A stretch of 64,000 nucleotides of DNA from Agapetus fuscipes (GCA_951799405.1 OX637359.1:6878201-6942200), one strand, 5' to 3'. Positions 20,132 through 30,939 are shown, numbered from the stretch's first letter. The notes: generated by a model from the letters alone, not told the origin. Numbers and translations are program-made.

Positions 20132-20368
20132 CCCTTAGTACGAGTTGCAAAACTTGAATAATGTAAAGTTTACGGTAATTATTAAAGAGTGATTTCCCCC
20201 AAAATCTGCCATTTTTGTTTGTTTGAACTTGATTTTCTTCATCACTGTAACCTCTTTTGCTATGACCATAAAGTGTTAGAAACAAAAATGGCAGATTTTG
20301 GGAGAAATCACTCTCTAATATTTTCCGTAAACTTTACTTTTCTCAAGTTTTGGAACTCGCACTAAGGG
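20132..20368. mobile_element. Tc1/mariner-type MITE
   Basis: Terminal inverted repeats CCCTTAGTACGAGTTGCAAA and CCCTTAGTGCGAGTTCCAAA (from the right end), continuing as arms of about 90 bp. TA is duplicated at both ends (20130-20131, 20369-20370). 237 bp, no ORF. Confidence 0.7.
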
Positions 20369-20429
20369 TACTGGTCTTCAACACCGACGTCCTATCAACT
20401 AATATAACAGTAACAAGGACCAAGAACAG

Positions 20430-20760
20430 TTTCATAAACTGAAGGATCCCATCACAGACATGAGTGAAACGTCCCGAAGCTCCATTTACAACAGATCCCG
20501 GAAAGCAGAGGAGTGCATCCCATACAGACACATGCGCCTAATAGGTAGGCAATATATGGAAAAAAACGCATTTCAGCTTGATATTGAGATTTAAAATTCA
20601 AAATTTAAGTTAAATATGAGCCATAGCCACTTCTGAATGATATGTTTTAAAGGAATGGGAGGAAATATTTATTCTGAAATGTATTAGCCTATACCCTATG
20701 CACGCGGCTGAAGAATCCCATCAGACATGAGTGAAACGTCCCGAAGCTCCTGCAAAGCAA
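20430..20760 (+). repeat. Duplicated segment, copy 1
   Basis: Contains GAGTGCATCCCATACAGACA, AGGCAATATATGG, TTTTAAAGGAATGGGAG and TATACCCTATGCACGCGG, all repeated in the same order at 22470-22680. A direct repeat ATGAGTGAAACGTCCCGAAG occurs at both its ends (about 20460 and 20727). Confidence 0.55.
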
Positions 20761-20814
20761 CTCTCTCGTGTTCTACCAACTGAGCCTTATTTTATTAGAT
20801 ATTCTTGATTTGAA

Positions 20815-23800
20815 TCAGCTATGTTCCGTCCTGAATTGTGCCACGAAGTCTTCCTCAAGGGGATGCAGTGCTTTAGCTGGCAGCACGAGGCTGTGCAGAG
20901 GAGCCCCCAGGTCACAAGCACACATTTCCTCCAGAGAGCAGGCTGTTATGCGCTGCTGTGGTGAACCCACCCGCGACAATCCAATCAGCAGGGTGTTGGA
21001 ATCAATATCTGAAAACAAATTTAAAATACATCTGTAAACAAAAACTACAACAAAAAGATTCAAAACATTTTTTAAAATTATTTTCATATTTTAAATTATG
21101 ATGAAACGCAGAGAAAATCGTTCTTCTCTTTTGCACGGTCAGTAAAATCCGTTTTTTTCATTCTATAAAATATTTTTATATTTTTTAGAAACAAATTTAT
21201 CATAAAAAAAGGTTCACTTTGCCAATGTCACCCCTGTTTCAGGGAAGGTCGGCAAAAGTTGCAGGGTGTTTGTTCATTTGAGATTTGGTTTTTAAATTGT
21301 ATGTACCTACACATTCAGCATTTGTAAGCGCGAACTACACGTGTTTGTTTGTGGGCATGAATTTGATATGAGCTTTAAATGTTAATATATCTTTGCAACT
21401 TAGATTATAGATAGATCCAGTATCTTAATAAAACCAGTCCATAGTCTAGTGGTAATGCTTCAGATTCATGAACGGAAGGTCGTGGGTTAGAATCCCTGCG
21501 GAACACAAAAAATATACAATTTATATTTTCAAATATGCTTGTTGATGATGATGATGCTTGATAATGCTGGTTTAACAAATGAAAAATTCATATACCTTTA
21601 ACATAGACCGGTCACCAAAGGACCATCCAGCTTTACAGGAACTGGGGTCTTGCTTGAGTATTGGCACATTCTATAGCGGCGACCAAGATAACACAGGCGA
21701 GAAGTTACACTATATGGGTAGCTTAGTTGGGTTTAAACAATCGATGACCTACAAATGTAAAAGTGTCTGCAACTTAGATTACATACCGACTGTGTCTCCT
21801 CTTTCTCTCCTAGTGTTGACAGCAGCTAGTATTTGTTGCGCGGCTTCCTTCACAGACATGAACTTTGGCTCCATATAAACCTTCACTTTCCTTGTCAAAC
21901 TCTCCTCAGTTGGCTCCTTTACTTTTATATCTGAAAAGATCAAAATAAAGTAATTCTTGAATAAGAGTTTTAAACTTACATGGCAGGCTAATGATGCTGG
22001 AGAGATGTATTCCAGTATCTGTTGTTGGGTCTATGGGAGCTTTCATAGACCATGGCAACAGATCCCGGAAAACTTCTCTCCAGCATCAAAGTAATTCTTC
22101 GCAGGTTAACAGGTAGCTTGTTCCAGGCAACTGGCCCAAAGCTCCTGTCGGGGAATTTAGAAGTGTTCCCCTTTTTGGGTTCTATGACCTTGTTGACAAA
22201 AGTGGAGGCAGAGCGCAGAGGTCATTTAGAAGCGTCAACGACGTAGCTCGTCAAGGCATGGGGCTGCCATTCCCATTCAGGCCACCGTGAGACACAGTTT
22301 AAATTTGATCCTCACTCGGACCCTCGGCAACGGTAAGATGTGACACTAATATGTCAATGTTTGCATTCTATACCAGAGGGATAGATTTTGTAACCCACCA
22401 AACTATGAAAAATGAAAATTCCCATTTCAGTGTTTGTATCAAACCCAAAATCAAAATACAGGTGCGGCAATCAAAATACAGGAGTGTGCATCCCATAGAG
22501 GCACATGATAGGCAGGAAATATATGGTAAAAAACCATTTAAGCTTGATATTTAGATTCAAGTTCGATTGGAGCCATCGTTAGCACTACAATCAATTTCAA
22601 ATAAGTTATTTTAAAGGAATGGGAGAAAATATTAATTTTGAAATAAATTTGCCTATACCCTATGCACACGCCTGAGGCAAGGTTAACTCAGTTGGTTTTA
22701 TACTTAGGGTGCAGATAATAAATAATGTAAGCATTAATATTTACCTAATAAGCATAAAGTGTGCAGTCCATTTTTGAAGTTGGCCAGCATTTTGCTCATG
22801 AAGCTGTCTGGCTTCCAACTCTCTGTCCAATAAGGAATAGAGACTGTCTCCCCAAAGCTGTACAGTTGCAGACCACAACAACCAACTGCATTCATTATAG
22901 ATGCATTGTGAACAACCTAAAAACACAATATAACACAATAGGATAATTGCAGTAGTGGGGAATACCGTTGATAATGCTATGGTTGTGTAGAGTACATCTC
23001 AAGGATCATAACCATAGATTTTTTATATATTTTAGAAACAAAATTCTATTTGAACACTGTTTCTTTTCATTTCAAAATAAAAATATTTTTAGTTTTATTT
23101 TCACAATAATTAATTTTATTAGCCTCAAGTACTTTCGACCTTCAAGTTTCAGGTCATTTTCAGGAGTTTTTCAACCTGAAACTTGAAGGTCGAAAGTACT
23201 CGAGGTAAATAAAATTAATTATTGTGTATAATACATTTTTTAAGTAGTAAAAATAAAGAAAAAGCCACGTGACCCCCCAGCGTTTTGGCACAAGAAAAAT
23301 GTGTTGATTATGGAATACTGGCATTATTATTACGTATTCTAAAAGATTAAATACAGATTATGTGTACCTGATAAGATATGTCCATCTGTTTTGCTCTCAG
23401 CAGCATATCGGTGTGAGTTGTAGCTCCCAGGGGATCTCCAACCACGAGTAGGGCGACATCAGATTCCTTAGCTCCGGCTAACAAGTCATTGGTGCCAATC
23501 TCGCACATGTCTCTGTCAGCCAGGATCAGCTGCCTGCCATAGAACTCTTCCTGGAAGAAATGAGACATTCATGTATTCAAGTTTTATAGATATTCTTTTA
23601 CAGGCTGCGATCCAAACACCTTGATGATCCGCCAAGGTTTATTTTTCCTTGTCCAGATTAGCAAGGCCCTGTTGCTTAGTATATTTTGGATGGAATTAGA
23701 TGCTGGAATTTTGGGCAAAAGAAGGATAATGAGGTTGGAACATTTTTGTATTTGGAGCTTTTTTCTTGGTAAGCAAACATCAGTATTGTATGGGACTGCC

Positions 23801-26800
23801 AATAACAAAAGCGACCAATAACAAAATATTTGTTAGTCTTTTCCCTAGCAACCTAGCCGGGTGAAGCACAATATTGTCTATGCTCATTTATGCAACAAGA
23901 ACAAATATTATACAAGTTTTATATTTTTTTTTATGTAACAATACTTTTATCATTCAATATTATATTTCAGTTGTCAGTTAAAAATACTTTTCCCAGACAA
24001 AAAAATATCTCTTTCCAAAAAGGTGACAATAAAGTAATATGGTTGACATAAAATAAGAATTGCTTCATAATAGAATATGTGTTTTGTCCATTGAGCCTAC
24101 AGGCAGATTTATACAGGGTCAGTAGCTGTCGTCAGTACTGGCGCCAAAAACTGACTCGAAAACTTACTATTTACACGGAGTCAGTAGTTGAGGATATTTC
24201 TTAGGGTGCACACACATTCGTAAAGTCAGAGCGGAAAAATTAATTCTCGAAAACAGCAAAAAAACAAAGTTAATAATTTGTTGATAAAATTTACATTTGT
24301 GATCATGCAAGAACTAACTGGTATGTTAGAAGAAGAGAAACAGAAACGAATTTGGGTAAAAAAATGGATAATCTATAATCTAAGTTGCAAGGATATATTC
24401 ATTTAAAGCTCTCAGATGTATGCCCACAAACCAACAAGTGTAGTTCGCGCTTACAAATGCTGAATGTGTACTTACAAATAAAATCCAAACCTCAAATGAA
24501 CATAAGCCCCACAACTTTTGCCGACCTTCCCTGAAACAGGGGTGACATTGGCAAAGTGAACCATTTTTTACAGTATGGGTGGTCAGCCTCATACCAACCT
24601 ATAAGTCAAGGAATATGAATAATAAATTACATTTAAATATAAAAAAGAACAAAACCTTACAAAGAAATCTATACAAAAAAAGTCAAAAATTTCCTATGCA
24701 AAAAACGTAGCAAATGAATACACCAACATTAGAAATCAACATTGCAGATTAGCCGCTACTTCTTCCTGTCCTTGCATACTTCTTTCATTTCATCCAGAGT
24801 CATAACCTTTTTCATACAAGTCCTCCTTTTATTATGACTCTGGATATCCCATTCATTCGCTATTTCAGAGATTTGATCCTTCCATACTTTTCTCGGTCTT
24901 CCTCTACCACGACATCCATCTATTCTAGCAACATATACTTTCTTCGTCAATCTTTCATCACTCATTCTCTCCAAATGCCCAAACCATCTTAACATACTTC
25001 TTTTAATCTTCACTTTCACACTTTCCCTTACACCACATTTTTCTCTTGCAAAATCATTCCTCACCCTGTCACTTCGTTTTTTCCCAATCATACTTCTTAG
25101 ATAGTCCATTTCTACTGTATGGACTTTACTAACTTCCCTTTCACTCACTGTCCAGGCTTCACTTCCATACATCAAGGTTGGCACTAGTATACCACCGTGC
25201 ACCGCCAATCTAACATTTTTTGAGAGATTTTGGTTCCTGGCGATGCAAGCGGTCGCACCTAGTACACACCTGCCTTTCATTATTCTTCTTTCAAATTCAC
25301 CGGTCATTCTTCCATCTTTTTCAAACTTACTTCCCAAATATACAAACTCATTTACAACATCAACATTCATTCCATTAATTTTAAATTCATAATTCATATT
25401 TTTATCATCTCTTTCAAAAATCAAAACTTAGATGATGACAGAAATAAAACTGGAGATTGTGCTCTGTTGTTAACCTAGTTGAGAATTGAAGATCCTGAGG
25501 AATACAAATTGGCTTTGAGAATGACGCTAAAAACTTTATCGAGTCGCTCAGTTTTTGCGTCATTTTGTCATGCGGTGCGACGCAGTGTGGTTACTGAACT
25601 TCGGCATTTACATGACAAAATATCAAGCGGCAATATTGAAGTTAGTTACTGACACGGCAGTACTGACTTGAATCAATTTACACAATGGCAGTGCCCGGTC
25701 AGCACTGACTCGACAGTGGACTGACGACAGCTACTGACCCTGCATAAATCTGCCTTAAGTGATGGTAAAAGAAGGTTTTATATTTCCTGAATTATTTAAC
25801 GATTACGTTTAACAGTGTTACAAAATACAAACACATTTCCTATGCACTCATTTGTGCACAGACACTACTGGTAAGAGAGTGAAGCTTCAAAGCCTGGTAC
25901 CTTTTGATCAGAGCCCTGAGTATAAAACATTTACATAAACTGTCCTAGACTGTGTAAATTGAAAATGTATAGAATACAAAACGGCACTCCTAGTGAGTGA
26001 TTGAGTTTTCATACATCTTCTCAATTTACACAATCACATGGAGTGTACACAATGACTCGGAGAACAGTAGTCAAAAGAACCGCAACTAAGCTCTACATAT
26101 ACTTTTTGACAATTATATTAATTTTTTTAAAACTGAACAATTTTAAAACTTAATTTAAATCGGATATTTATTACATATACTGCTAATTCTTACTGTGTTG
26201 TCCCCGAAGGAGTTGCATGAGGCAAACACAACTAAGCTTTACACTACAAGTAACTTCTTGCCGCACTATCCCCGAAGAGTTTCGCATGTGGCTAGTGGAA
26301 CCTATTTATTTTTGCAGGTAAGGGGGCTGGCCTTACGCAAACCACTTCAGTTGAAGTGGGGGTTACCCAGCTCCCGAGGGGGCTGGTACTCATTTCTTGT
26401 GAAGGCTGAGTAAACCTCGCATATGGAACATATTTGTTTCACAAGTAAAGGGCAGGCCAGTTGGATTTCCCAAGTTTCCAATGCATTTGGTTCTCATTTC
26501 TTGTATAGGCTGAGTAAACCTTGCTGGTATTTTGAAATAAATATCGAAATGGAAAATCATTTCTGACACCCTTGGTTGAGACATGGAATGCATTCTACCA
26601 ACGAACAGCTTTAAATAAGACATATAAAATGCATTTGATATGCGCTAACAAAGACAAATATGTATCTTCAAAAACATGACTTCCAAATAAAAATACCAAC
26701 ATACCAACGCTTCCTTGCCGACAGTCAATATTGATGTATAAGCTTCTAGGTAGACTCTTTCGCATTTTCTAATTATTTCCAGGCCTTTGACTGTGACATC

Positions 26801-26839
26801 TTTGGCATCTCCAAGGCCTAAACCGATGAGAAAGAACAT
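20815..26839 (-). CDS. DPH5: Diphthine methyl ester synthase (DPH5), five exons
   Basis: SAM-dependent methyltransferase of the diphthamide pathway; in eukaryotes it methylates the modified histidine of eEF2 in the cytosol to give diphthine methyl ester. Coding exons read 26839-26705 ([20 protein letters not shown]), 23550-23368 ([20 protein letters not shown]), 22916-22745 ([20 protein letters not shown]), 21930-21787 ([20 protein letters not shown]) and 21008-20815 ([20 protein letters not shown]). Each junction has AG acceptor and GT donor; phases are 0, 0, 1, 1. The spliced product is 275 aa, close to the family's roughly 285. The GLGLGDA start, GDP.GATTH loop, [10 protein letters not shown] and GL.R.GS motifs are family hallmarks. 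No frameshift or stop is seen, so it should be functional. Intron 1 (3.15 kb) carries nested transposons; introns 3-4 carry LINE-A, SINE1 and ribozyme-element fragments. Confidence 0.93.
21098..21190 (+). mobile_element. Gamma-family element fragment (5'-truncated)
   Basis: Starts inside the ribozyme at GATGAAACGCAGAGAAAATC and continues GTTCTTCTCTTTTGCACGGT, CAGTAAAATCCG, the same sequence that follows the motif at 19639. Most of the hammerhead core is missing. It lies in DPH5 intron 4. Confidence 0.6.
21205..21413 (+). mobile_element. LINE-A 3'-end repeat, slightly 5'-shortened
   Basis: AAGGTTCACTTTGCCAATGT, CACCCCTGTTTCAGGGAAGG and ATCTTTGCAACTTAGATTAT in order, in DPH5 intron 4. Confidence 0.8.
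21435..21745 (+). mobile_element. SINE1 (tRNA-derived), plus copy
   Basis: Head: CAGTCCATAGTCTAGTGGTA (A box) and GGAAGGTCGTGGGTTAGAAT (B-box region), then GCGGAACACAAA. Body: CTGGTTTAACAAATGAAAAA, AGACCGGTCACCAAAGGACC, GGTCTTGCTTGAGTATTGGC, GCGACCAAG. It changes into unrelated sequence before the usual tail. Confidence 0.75.
22052..22280 (+). repeat. Unclassified repeat with CATGGCAACAGATCCCGG
   Basis: Shares ACAGATCCCGGAAA with 20493 and a TTCCAGGC tract with 9650. It is a GC-richer patch in DPH5 intron 3 without coding evidence. Confidence 0.3.
22440..22680 (+). repeat. Duplicated segment, copy 2
   Basis: Parallel to 20430-20760: GTGCATCCCATAGAGGCACA, ATATATGGTAAAAAACCATT, TTTTAAAGGAATGGGAG, TATACCCTATGCACACGC. 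In DPH5 intron 3. Confidence 0.55.
23102..23226. mobile_element. Hairpin element beta: inverted hammerhead-like units
   Basis: A 125-bp near-perfect foldback: CACAATAATTAATTTTATT at the left mirrors AATAAAATTAATTATTGTG at the right, and CTCAAGTACTTTCGACCTTC mirrors GAAGGTCGAAAGTACTCGAG. It sits in DPH5 intron 2. The minus-strand arm holds a ribozyme-like motif; the plus arm begins inside stem II. Confidence 0.6.
23120..23172 (-). ncRNA. Hammerhead-like motif, beta
   Basis: Minus strand: CTC (stem I), CTGAAAA (expected CTGANGA, one change), T, stem II GACCT/AGGTC (5 pairs), GAAA (plus 23133-23136), GTAC, TT, then GAG. AGTACT around helix III is palindromic. The core substitution suggests loss of activity. 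Confidence 0.5.
23731..23890 (-). mobile_element. MITE family 1 copy
   Basis: On the plus strand it reads AATGAGGTTGGAACATTTTT, AGTATTGTATGGGACTGCCA, CAATAACAAAATATTTGTTA and TTCCCTAGCAACCTAGCCGG, the inverse of the copy at 195. In DPH5 intron 1. Confidence 0.65.
24366..25430 (-). mobile_element. LINE-A copy a (5'-truncated)
   Basis: Reverse transcriptase C-terminus, then a 3' UTR, then the 230-bp LINE-A 3' repeat and a short GATTATA-type tail (24366-24385). It is nearly identical to copy b at 28510-30632, so the insertion is young. Orientation is the same as DPH5. Confidence 0.85.
24756..25424 (-). pseudogene. LINE-A reverse transcriptase C-terminal fragment
   Basis: 222 residues from [20 protein letters not shown] through [20 protein letters not shown] and [20 protein letters not shown] to [10 protein letters not shown]. 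It lacks the catalytic palm. A TAG replaces the tryptophan codon that follows KDRKK in copy b, removing the last few residues. Confidence 0.8.
25910..26070. repeat. Inverted repeat element, family 2 copy 3
   Basis: CTAGACTGTGTAAATTGAAA and its counterpart TTCTCAATTTACACAATCAC form the arms. Related to 4754 and 13433. In DPH5 intron 1. Confidence 0.5.
26190..26612 (-). mobile_element. SINE2, minus copy with internal duplication
   Basis: Minus-strand phrases in order: GGAATGCATTCCATGTCTCA, AAGGGTGTCAGAAATGATTT, CAGCAAGGTTTACTCAGCCT, CCCACTTCAACTGAAGTGGT, GTAAGGCCAGCCCCCTTACC, AACTCTTCGGGGATAGTGCG. The segment with CTCAGCCTTCACAAGAAATG is present twice. In DPH5 intron 1. Confidence 0.65.
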
Positions 26840-27317
26840 TATGTCAAATATTTATAGGTTATAATTTTTACTTCAAAATAACGCCTGTAGAAAGTTGGTT
26901 TGACAATTTCTCTTGTACAAACTAAGATTTCCCGACTTTTAAAAATAATCCAACTCTAATTCAAAAAAGCATTAGGGAAAATGTGATGTCTGTGAATATT
27001 TCTTTTAATAACAGCAGCTACTATATTTTTTTAGAGTCGTTTCATTAAAAATCCAGTAAAAATTAACATTTTGCTTGTTTGGTTTATATAATATAAAATA
27101 TTTGTGTTTCTTATTTTCCCGACATGTAAGAAAAATAATTAGTATACAGCATTGAATTTAAAAAAGAAGCCATTTTCGTACCGGTCAACATAATATTGTC
27201 AACACATTTTGGCAACTTTTCTTCTTTTCCCCTGGAGAATCTAGTTGATTGAATGAAAATCGATGAATTGGATGAAAATTGATTTGATGAAAATTTGAGA
27301 AGATTGATGAAAATCTA
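26840..27317. other. Upstream region of DPH5
   Basis: AT-rich, should hold the DPH5 promoter and 5' UTR. No TATA box or other site can be assigned. Confidence 0.35.
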
Positions 27318-27580
27318 GGTCTATAATCTATAATCTAAGTTGCAAGGATATAGGTAGGTATTCATTTAAAGCTCTCAGATGTATGCCCACAAACCAACAC
27401 GTGTAGTTCGCGCTTACAATTAATGCTGAATGCGTACTTACAAATAAAATCCAAATCTCAACTGAACATAAGCCCCACAACTTTTGCCGACCTTCCCTGA
27501 AACAGGGATGACATTGGCAAAGTGAACCATTTTTTACAGTATGGGTGGTCAGCCTCATACCAACCTATAAGTCAAGGAAG
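27318..27580 (-). mobile_element. LINE-A 3'-end repeat, solo
   Basis: Complete 3' repeat from TTGACTTATAGGTTGGTATG to TGCAACTTAGATTATAGATT with no reverse transcriptase, very close in sequence to the LINE-A copies a and b. Confidence 0.85.
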
Positions 27581-27793
27581 GTAGGTGATTAATTTAATAT
27601 GTAGGTATTTTCAGTAATTTTTAAAGATTTTCCATATTCATGGAAGATTTTTGCCGTTTAAGTAGGTATTGCATTTGTGCACCATTAAAAAATAATTTGC
27701 TCTTCTGCTGCGGTCTGACACCGTTTTCATTCCTTAGAAGAATATTACAGTTCTATTAAAAGCTGTAAATATTTTTTTATGTTCTACGTGAAA

Positions 27794-28010
27794 TTAAAAA
27801 CCATGTATTTTTTTACTTCTTTGGATTTCTGTGCGGTAATAAGACAAAAACAAAATATCTTCTTCATCAATGACACCACAGCCCAAGTCCGCCGGTTTTC
27901 CGATCTCGTTCTTTTGAGTCGCATACCTCTCCACTTCATCCCTCCATCTCAGTTTTGGCCTTCCCAATCTTCTTCTACCCTTCAGTTTGGTCATCATTAC
28001 AGATGAACGA
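27794..28010 (-). pseudogene. LINE C-terminal fragment (unassigned family)
   Basis: Minus-strand residues MMTKLKGRRRLGRPKLRWRD then EVERYATQ resemble the GR.RLGRPK.RW.D tail common at the C-terminus of LINE reverse transcriptases. Too short to assign. Confidence 0.45.
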
Positions 28011-28509
28011 CCTTGATGTGGTAGCTTTTACGAAACGGCGCTCTATCGATTAATATTCAGTAACGTAACTAGATATCAGCTTTCTACTAAAATATAGGTA
28101 CCTATAATATATAGCACTATGTAATAAAGTGCCTTGTCAAGATAATTTATTCCATAAATTTTCCTTTCAGTCAGCCACTCAGTCGAAATTTAAGGTGGTT
28201 CAAAATTGATCAAAATCAAATTGAGCGTTATTCAGTCCTTTATTATACCTAAGGGCGGTTTGAGTGTTGTGACCACACCAGGGTCCAGGAAGCCCCGGAG
28301 ACTAAAAACTCAGTAAAATAAAATAAAATTATTTTTCCCAGTCGCCTCTTGGTCATGGAGGCTCCAAAGAATATTTGTAAGGCTTTTTGTTCGCTGGGAC
28401 TCTATGGTGTAAGAAAAAATCAGTCAATAAAATATCTCAAAAGAAATGTGCCTGAATACTACAACGATACCAAAAAAAAAAACGCGTAATAAAATTAAAT
28501 ATTTATAAG
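28011..28509. other. No supported gene
   Basis: AT-rich spacer in front of LINE-A copy b. Confidence 0.4.
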
Positions 28510-30632
28510 GAACACTAATTTGAAGGAATTTTGGAGGTGGATCAATGCGGATAGAAATAAATCTTCTGCATTGACCACTCCGGGAGTCAAAAGTGCTGCC
28601 GGTGAGATGGTATGGGAGAATGAAGAAGTATGCAAGAGATGGAAGAACTATTTTCAAGAAATTTTTGGCCAGGGTGAAAGAAGAATTTATGAACAGATAG
28701 ATGAAGAGAATGAATTGAAGATTTTGAAAGAAGAAATGAAAGTGTCTATTTCACGTCTGAAGAATGGGAAGTCTGCTGGGTTTGATGGTATAAATGGTGA
28801 AATGTTGAAAGCAGGAGGTGAATGTGTGATAGATTGGATGTTTGAATTATGTAAGCTTTGTGTGAATGCAGGAGTAGTACCGATGGATTGGAGGAAGGCA
28901 GTCATTGTTCCCATTTACAAAGGTAAAGGGGACAAAAAAGACTGTCAGAACTTCAGACCAATCAGTCTACTCAGTATACCAGGAAAAGTCTTCTGTAAGG
29001 TGATTATAAAAAATGTGATTCTGACTACTAGCAAAAGGGTTTCCGATATACAGTCCGGCTTTATGGCCGGTAGAGGCTGTGTTGATCAGATTTTCACTCT
29101 ACAACAACTTGTTGAAAAACAATTGTCGGTGAGGGGGAAACTATTTACGGCCTTTGTGGATCTGGAAAAGGCTTTTGACTCAGTGGACAGAGGTATGTTG
29201 TGGGATGTTTTGAAAGCATACGGAGTGAATGGAGCTCTACTCAATGCGGCGCATGCGAACTATGAGAATAGTATGGCTTGCATTCGTATTGATGGTGAGT
29301 ATAGTGAATGGTTTGAAGTTTTTAAGGGTGTAAGGCAAGGATGTGTGATGAGCCCATGGCTATTTAACATAGTCATGGACAAGTGTGTTCGAGATGCTAG
29401 ACTTGATGATTGTGGATTAATGATAGGAGAGAGCAAAGTAAGCATTCTACTGTATGCGGATGATGCAGTCCTTGTATCTGATTCAGCAGTGGAATTGCAA
29501 ATGATGCTCTCTAGATTGAACGAAGCTTTGAAAGGTAATAATTTGAAGTTGAATGCAAGAAAGACGAAAGTTTTGATTTTTGAAAGAGATGATGAAAATA
29601 TGAATTATGAATTTAAAATTAATGGAATGAATGTTGATGTTGTAAATGAGTTTGTATATTTGGGAAGTAAGTTTGAAAAAGATGGAAGAATGGCCGGTGA
29701 ATTTGAAAGAAGAATAATGAAAGGCAGGTGTGTACTGGGTGCGACCGCTTGCATCGCCAGGAACCAAAATCTCTCAAAAAATGTTAGATTGGCGGTGCAC
29801 GGTGGTATACTAGTGCCAACCTTGATGTATGGAAGTGAAGCCTGGACGGTGAGTGAAAGGGAAATTAGTAAAGTCCATACAGTAGAAATGGACTATCTAA
29901 GAAGTATGATTGGGAAAAAACGAAGTGACAGGGTGAGGAATGATTTTGTAAGAGAAGAATGTGGTGTAAGGGAAAGTGTGAAAGTGAAGATTAAAAGAAG
30001 TATGTTAAGATGGTTCGGGCATTTGGAGAGAATGAGTGATGAAAGATTGACGAAGAAAGTATATGTTGCTAGAATAGATGGATGTCGTGGTAGAGGAAGA
30101 CCGAGAAAAGTATGGAAGGATCAAATCTCTGAAATAGCGAATGACTGGGATATCCAGAGTCATAATAAAAGGAGGACTTGTATGAAAAAGGTTATGACTC
30201 TGGATGAAATGAAAGAAGTATGCAAGGACAGGAAGAAGTGGCGGCTAATCTGCAATGTTGATTTCTAATGTTGGTGTATTCATTTGCTACATTTTTTGCA
30301 TAGGAAATTTTTGACTTTTTTTGTATAGATTTCTTTGTAAGGTTTTGTTCTTTTTTATATTTAAATGTAATTTATTATTCATATTCCTTGACTTATAGGT
30401 TGGTATGAGGCTGACCACCCATACTGTAAAAAATGGTTCACTTTGCCAATGTCACCCCTGTTTCAGGGAAGGTCGGCAAAAGTTGTGGGGCTTATGTTCA
30501 TTTGAGGTTTGGATTTTATTTGTAAGTACACATTCAGCATTTGTAAGCGCGAACTACACTTGTTGGTTTGTGGGCATACATCTGAGAGCTTTAAATGAAT
30601 ATATCCTTGCAACTTAGATTATAGATTATAGA
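28510..30632 (+). mobile_element. LINE-A copy b, longest copy in the window
   Basis: An RTE-like non-LTR retrotransposon lacking its 5' portion: a full reverse transcriptase ORF, a 3' UTR with TTGCATAGGAAATTTTTGAC, the 230-bp 3' repeat from 30386, and a tail of three GATTATA units (30614-30636). Confidence 0.88.
28520..30268 (+). CDS. LINE-A reverse transcriptase (RTE-like), endonuclease missing
   Basis: About 582 residues remain open. The fingers and palm are complete: KNGKSAGFDGINGEMLKAGG, RPISLLSIPGKVFCKVI, FTAFVDLEKAFDSVD, GVRQGCVMSPWLFNIVMD, catalytic YADD (ILLYADDAVL), and LKLNARKTKVLIF. The thumb and C-terminus follow: [48 protein letters not shown]. The GRGRPR...KRR tail is common in RTE-type LINEs. 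The first in-frame start is not convincing, and the apurinic-type endonuclease expected upstream is absent, so this is a 5'-truncated insertion with an intact RT frame. It cannot move alone. Confidence 0.88.
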   Translation: MKEFWRWINADRNKSSALTTPGVKSAAGEMVWENEEVCKRWKNYFQEIFGQGERRIYEQIDEENELKILKEEMKVSISRLKNGKSAGFDGINGEMLKAGGECVIDWMFELCKLCVNAGVVPMDWRKAVIVPIYKGKGDKKDCQNFRPISLLSIPGKVFCKVIIKNVILTTSKRVSDIQSGFMAGRGCVDQIFTLQQLVEKQLSVRGKLFTAFVDLEKAFDSVDRGMLWDVLKAYGVNGALLNAAHANYENSMACIRIDGEYSEWFEVFKGVRQGCVMSPWLFNIVMDKCVRDARLDDCGLMIGESKVSILLYADDAVLVSDSAVELQMMLSRLNEALKGNNLKLNARKTKVLIFERDDENMNYEFKINGMNVDVVNEFVYLGSKFEKDGRMAGEFERRIMKGRCVLGATACIARNQNLSKNVRLAVHGGILVPTLMYGSEAWTVSEREISKVHTVEMDYLRSMIGKKRSDRVRNDFVREECGVRESVKVKIKRSMLRWFGHLERMSDERLTKKVYVARIDGCRGRGRPRKVWKDQISEIANDWDIQSHNKRRTCMKKVMTLDEMKEVCKDRKKWRLICNVDF

Positions 30633-30665
30633 TTATAACACTAAAAATAATAATAATATGTACAT

Positions 30666-30934
30666 CGCTAGCTAAAAAGTAAAACTGAATAAGTGACATA
30701 CTCATATTAAGGTAACAAGGGCTTCTCAAATAAATGCACATTTTTCCCTATTTTCTACGAGAGAAAACATTTTAAAAAAAATATACAAACCCTGAAGCTT
30801 AGAAGTTTGTCATGAGCTCTTCCTTATAATTATTAGTCCACTTGCTATGAGAAGTTTCACCCAATAAAATGCTTTATCCACAATTTCTTAAATCAGTGAA
30901 TCAGCACTTTTTCAGTTTTACCTTAAATTTAAGG
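30666..30934 (-). mobile_element. MITE family 3 copy
   Basis: Bounded by AAAGTAAAACTGAATAAGTG and CACTTTTTCAGTTTTACCTT, imperfect inverted ends. Interior matches, in reverse, the copies at 47029 and 63168 (TTCTCAAATAAATGCACATT, CTATTTTCTACGAGAGAAAA, TATGAGAAGTTTCACCCA). Confidence 0.6.
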
Positions 30935-30939
30935 TGGCT

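Larger units (their letters stand above)
24101..25756. mobile_element. TIR DNA transposon remnant containing a LINE-A insertion
   Basis: Ends are long inverted repeats: AGGCAGATTTATACAGGGTC and TCAGTAGCTGTCGTCAGT at the left against ACTGACGACAGCTACTGACC and CTGCATAAATCTGCCTT at the right. Subterminal GACTCG and CAGTACTG motifs repeat. No transposase remains. A LINE-A copy sits inside. Located in DPH5 intron 1. Confidence 0.65.

Noticed and set aside
20132..20368. Hammerhead content in the TA-flanked hairpin
   Set aside because: It lacks CUGANGA and GAAA cores; its ends and TA duplication fit a Tc1/mariner MITE.
21435..21510. tRNA genes (also at 41820-41890, 62900-62958, 43370-43430)
   Set aside because: A- and B-box-like sequences are present, but no complete acceptor stem or anticodon arm can be folded and each is followed by a shared SINE body.
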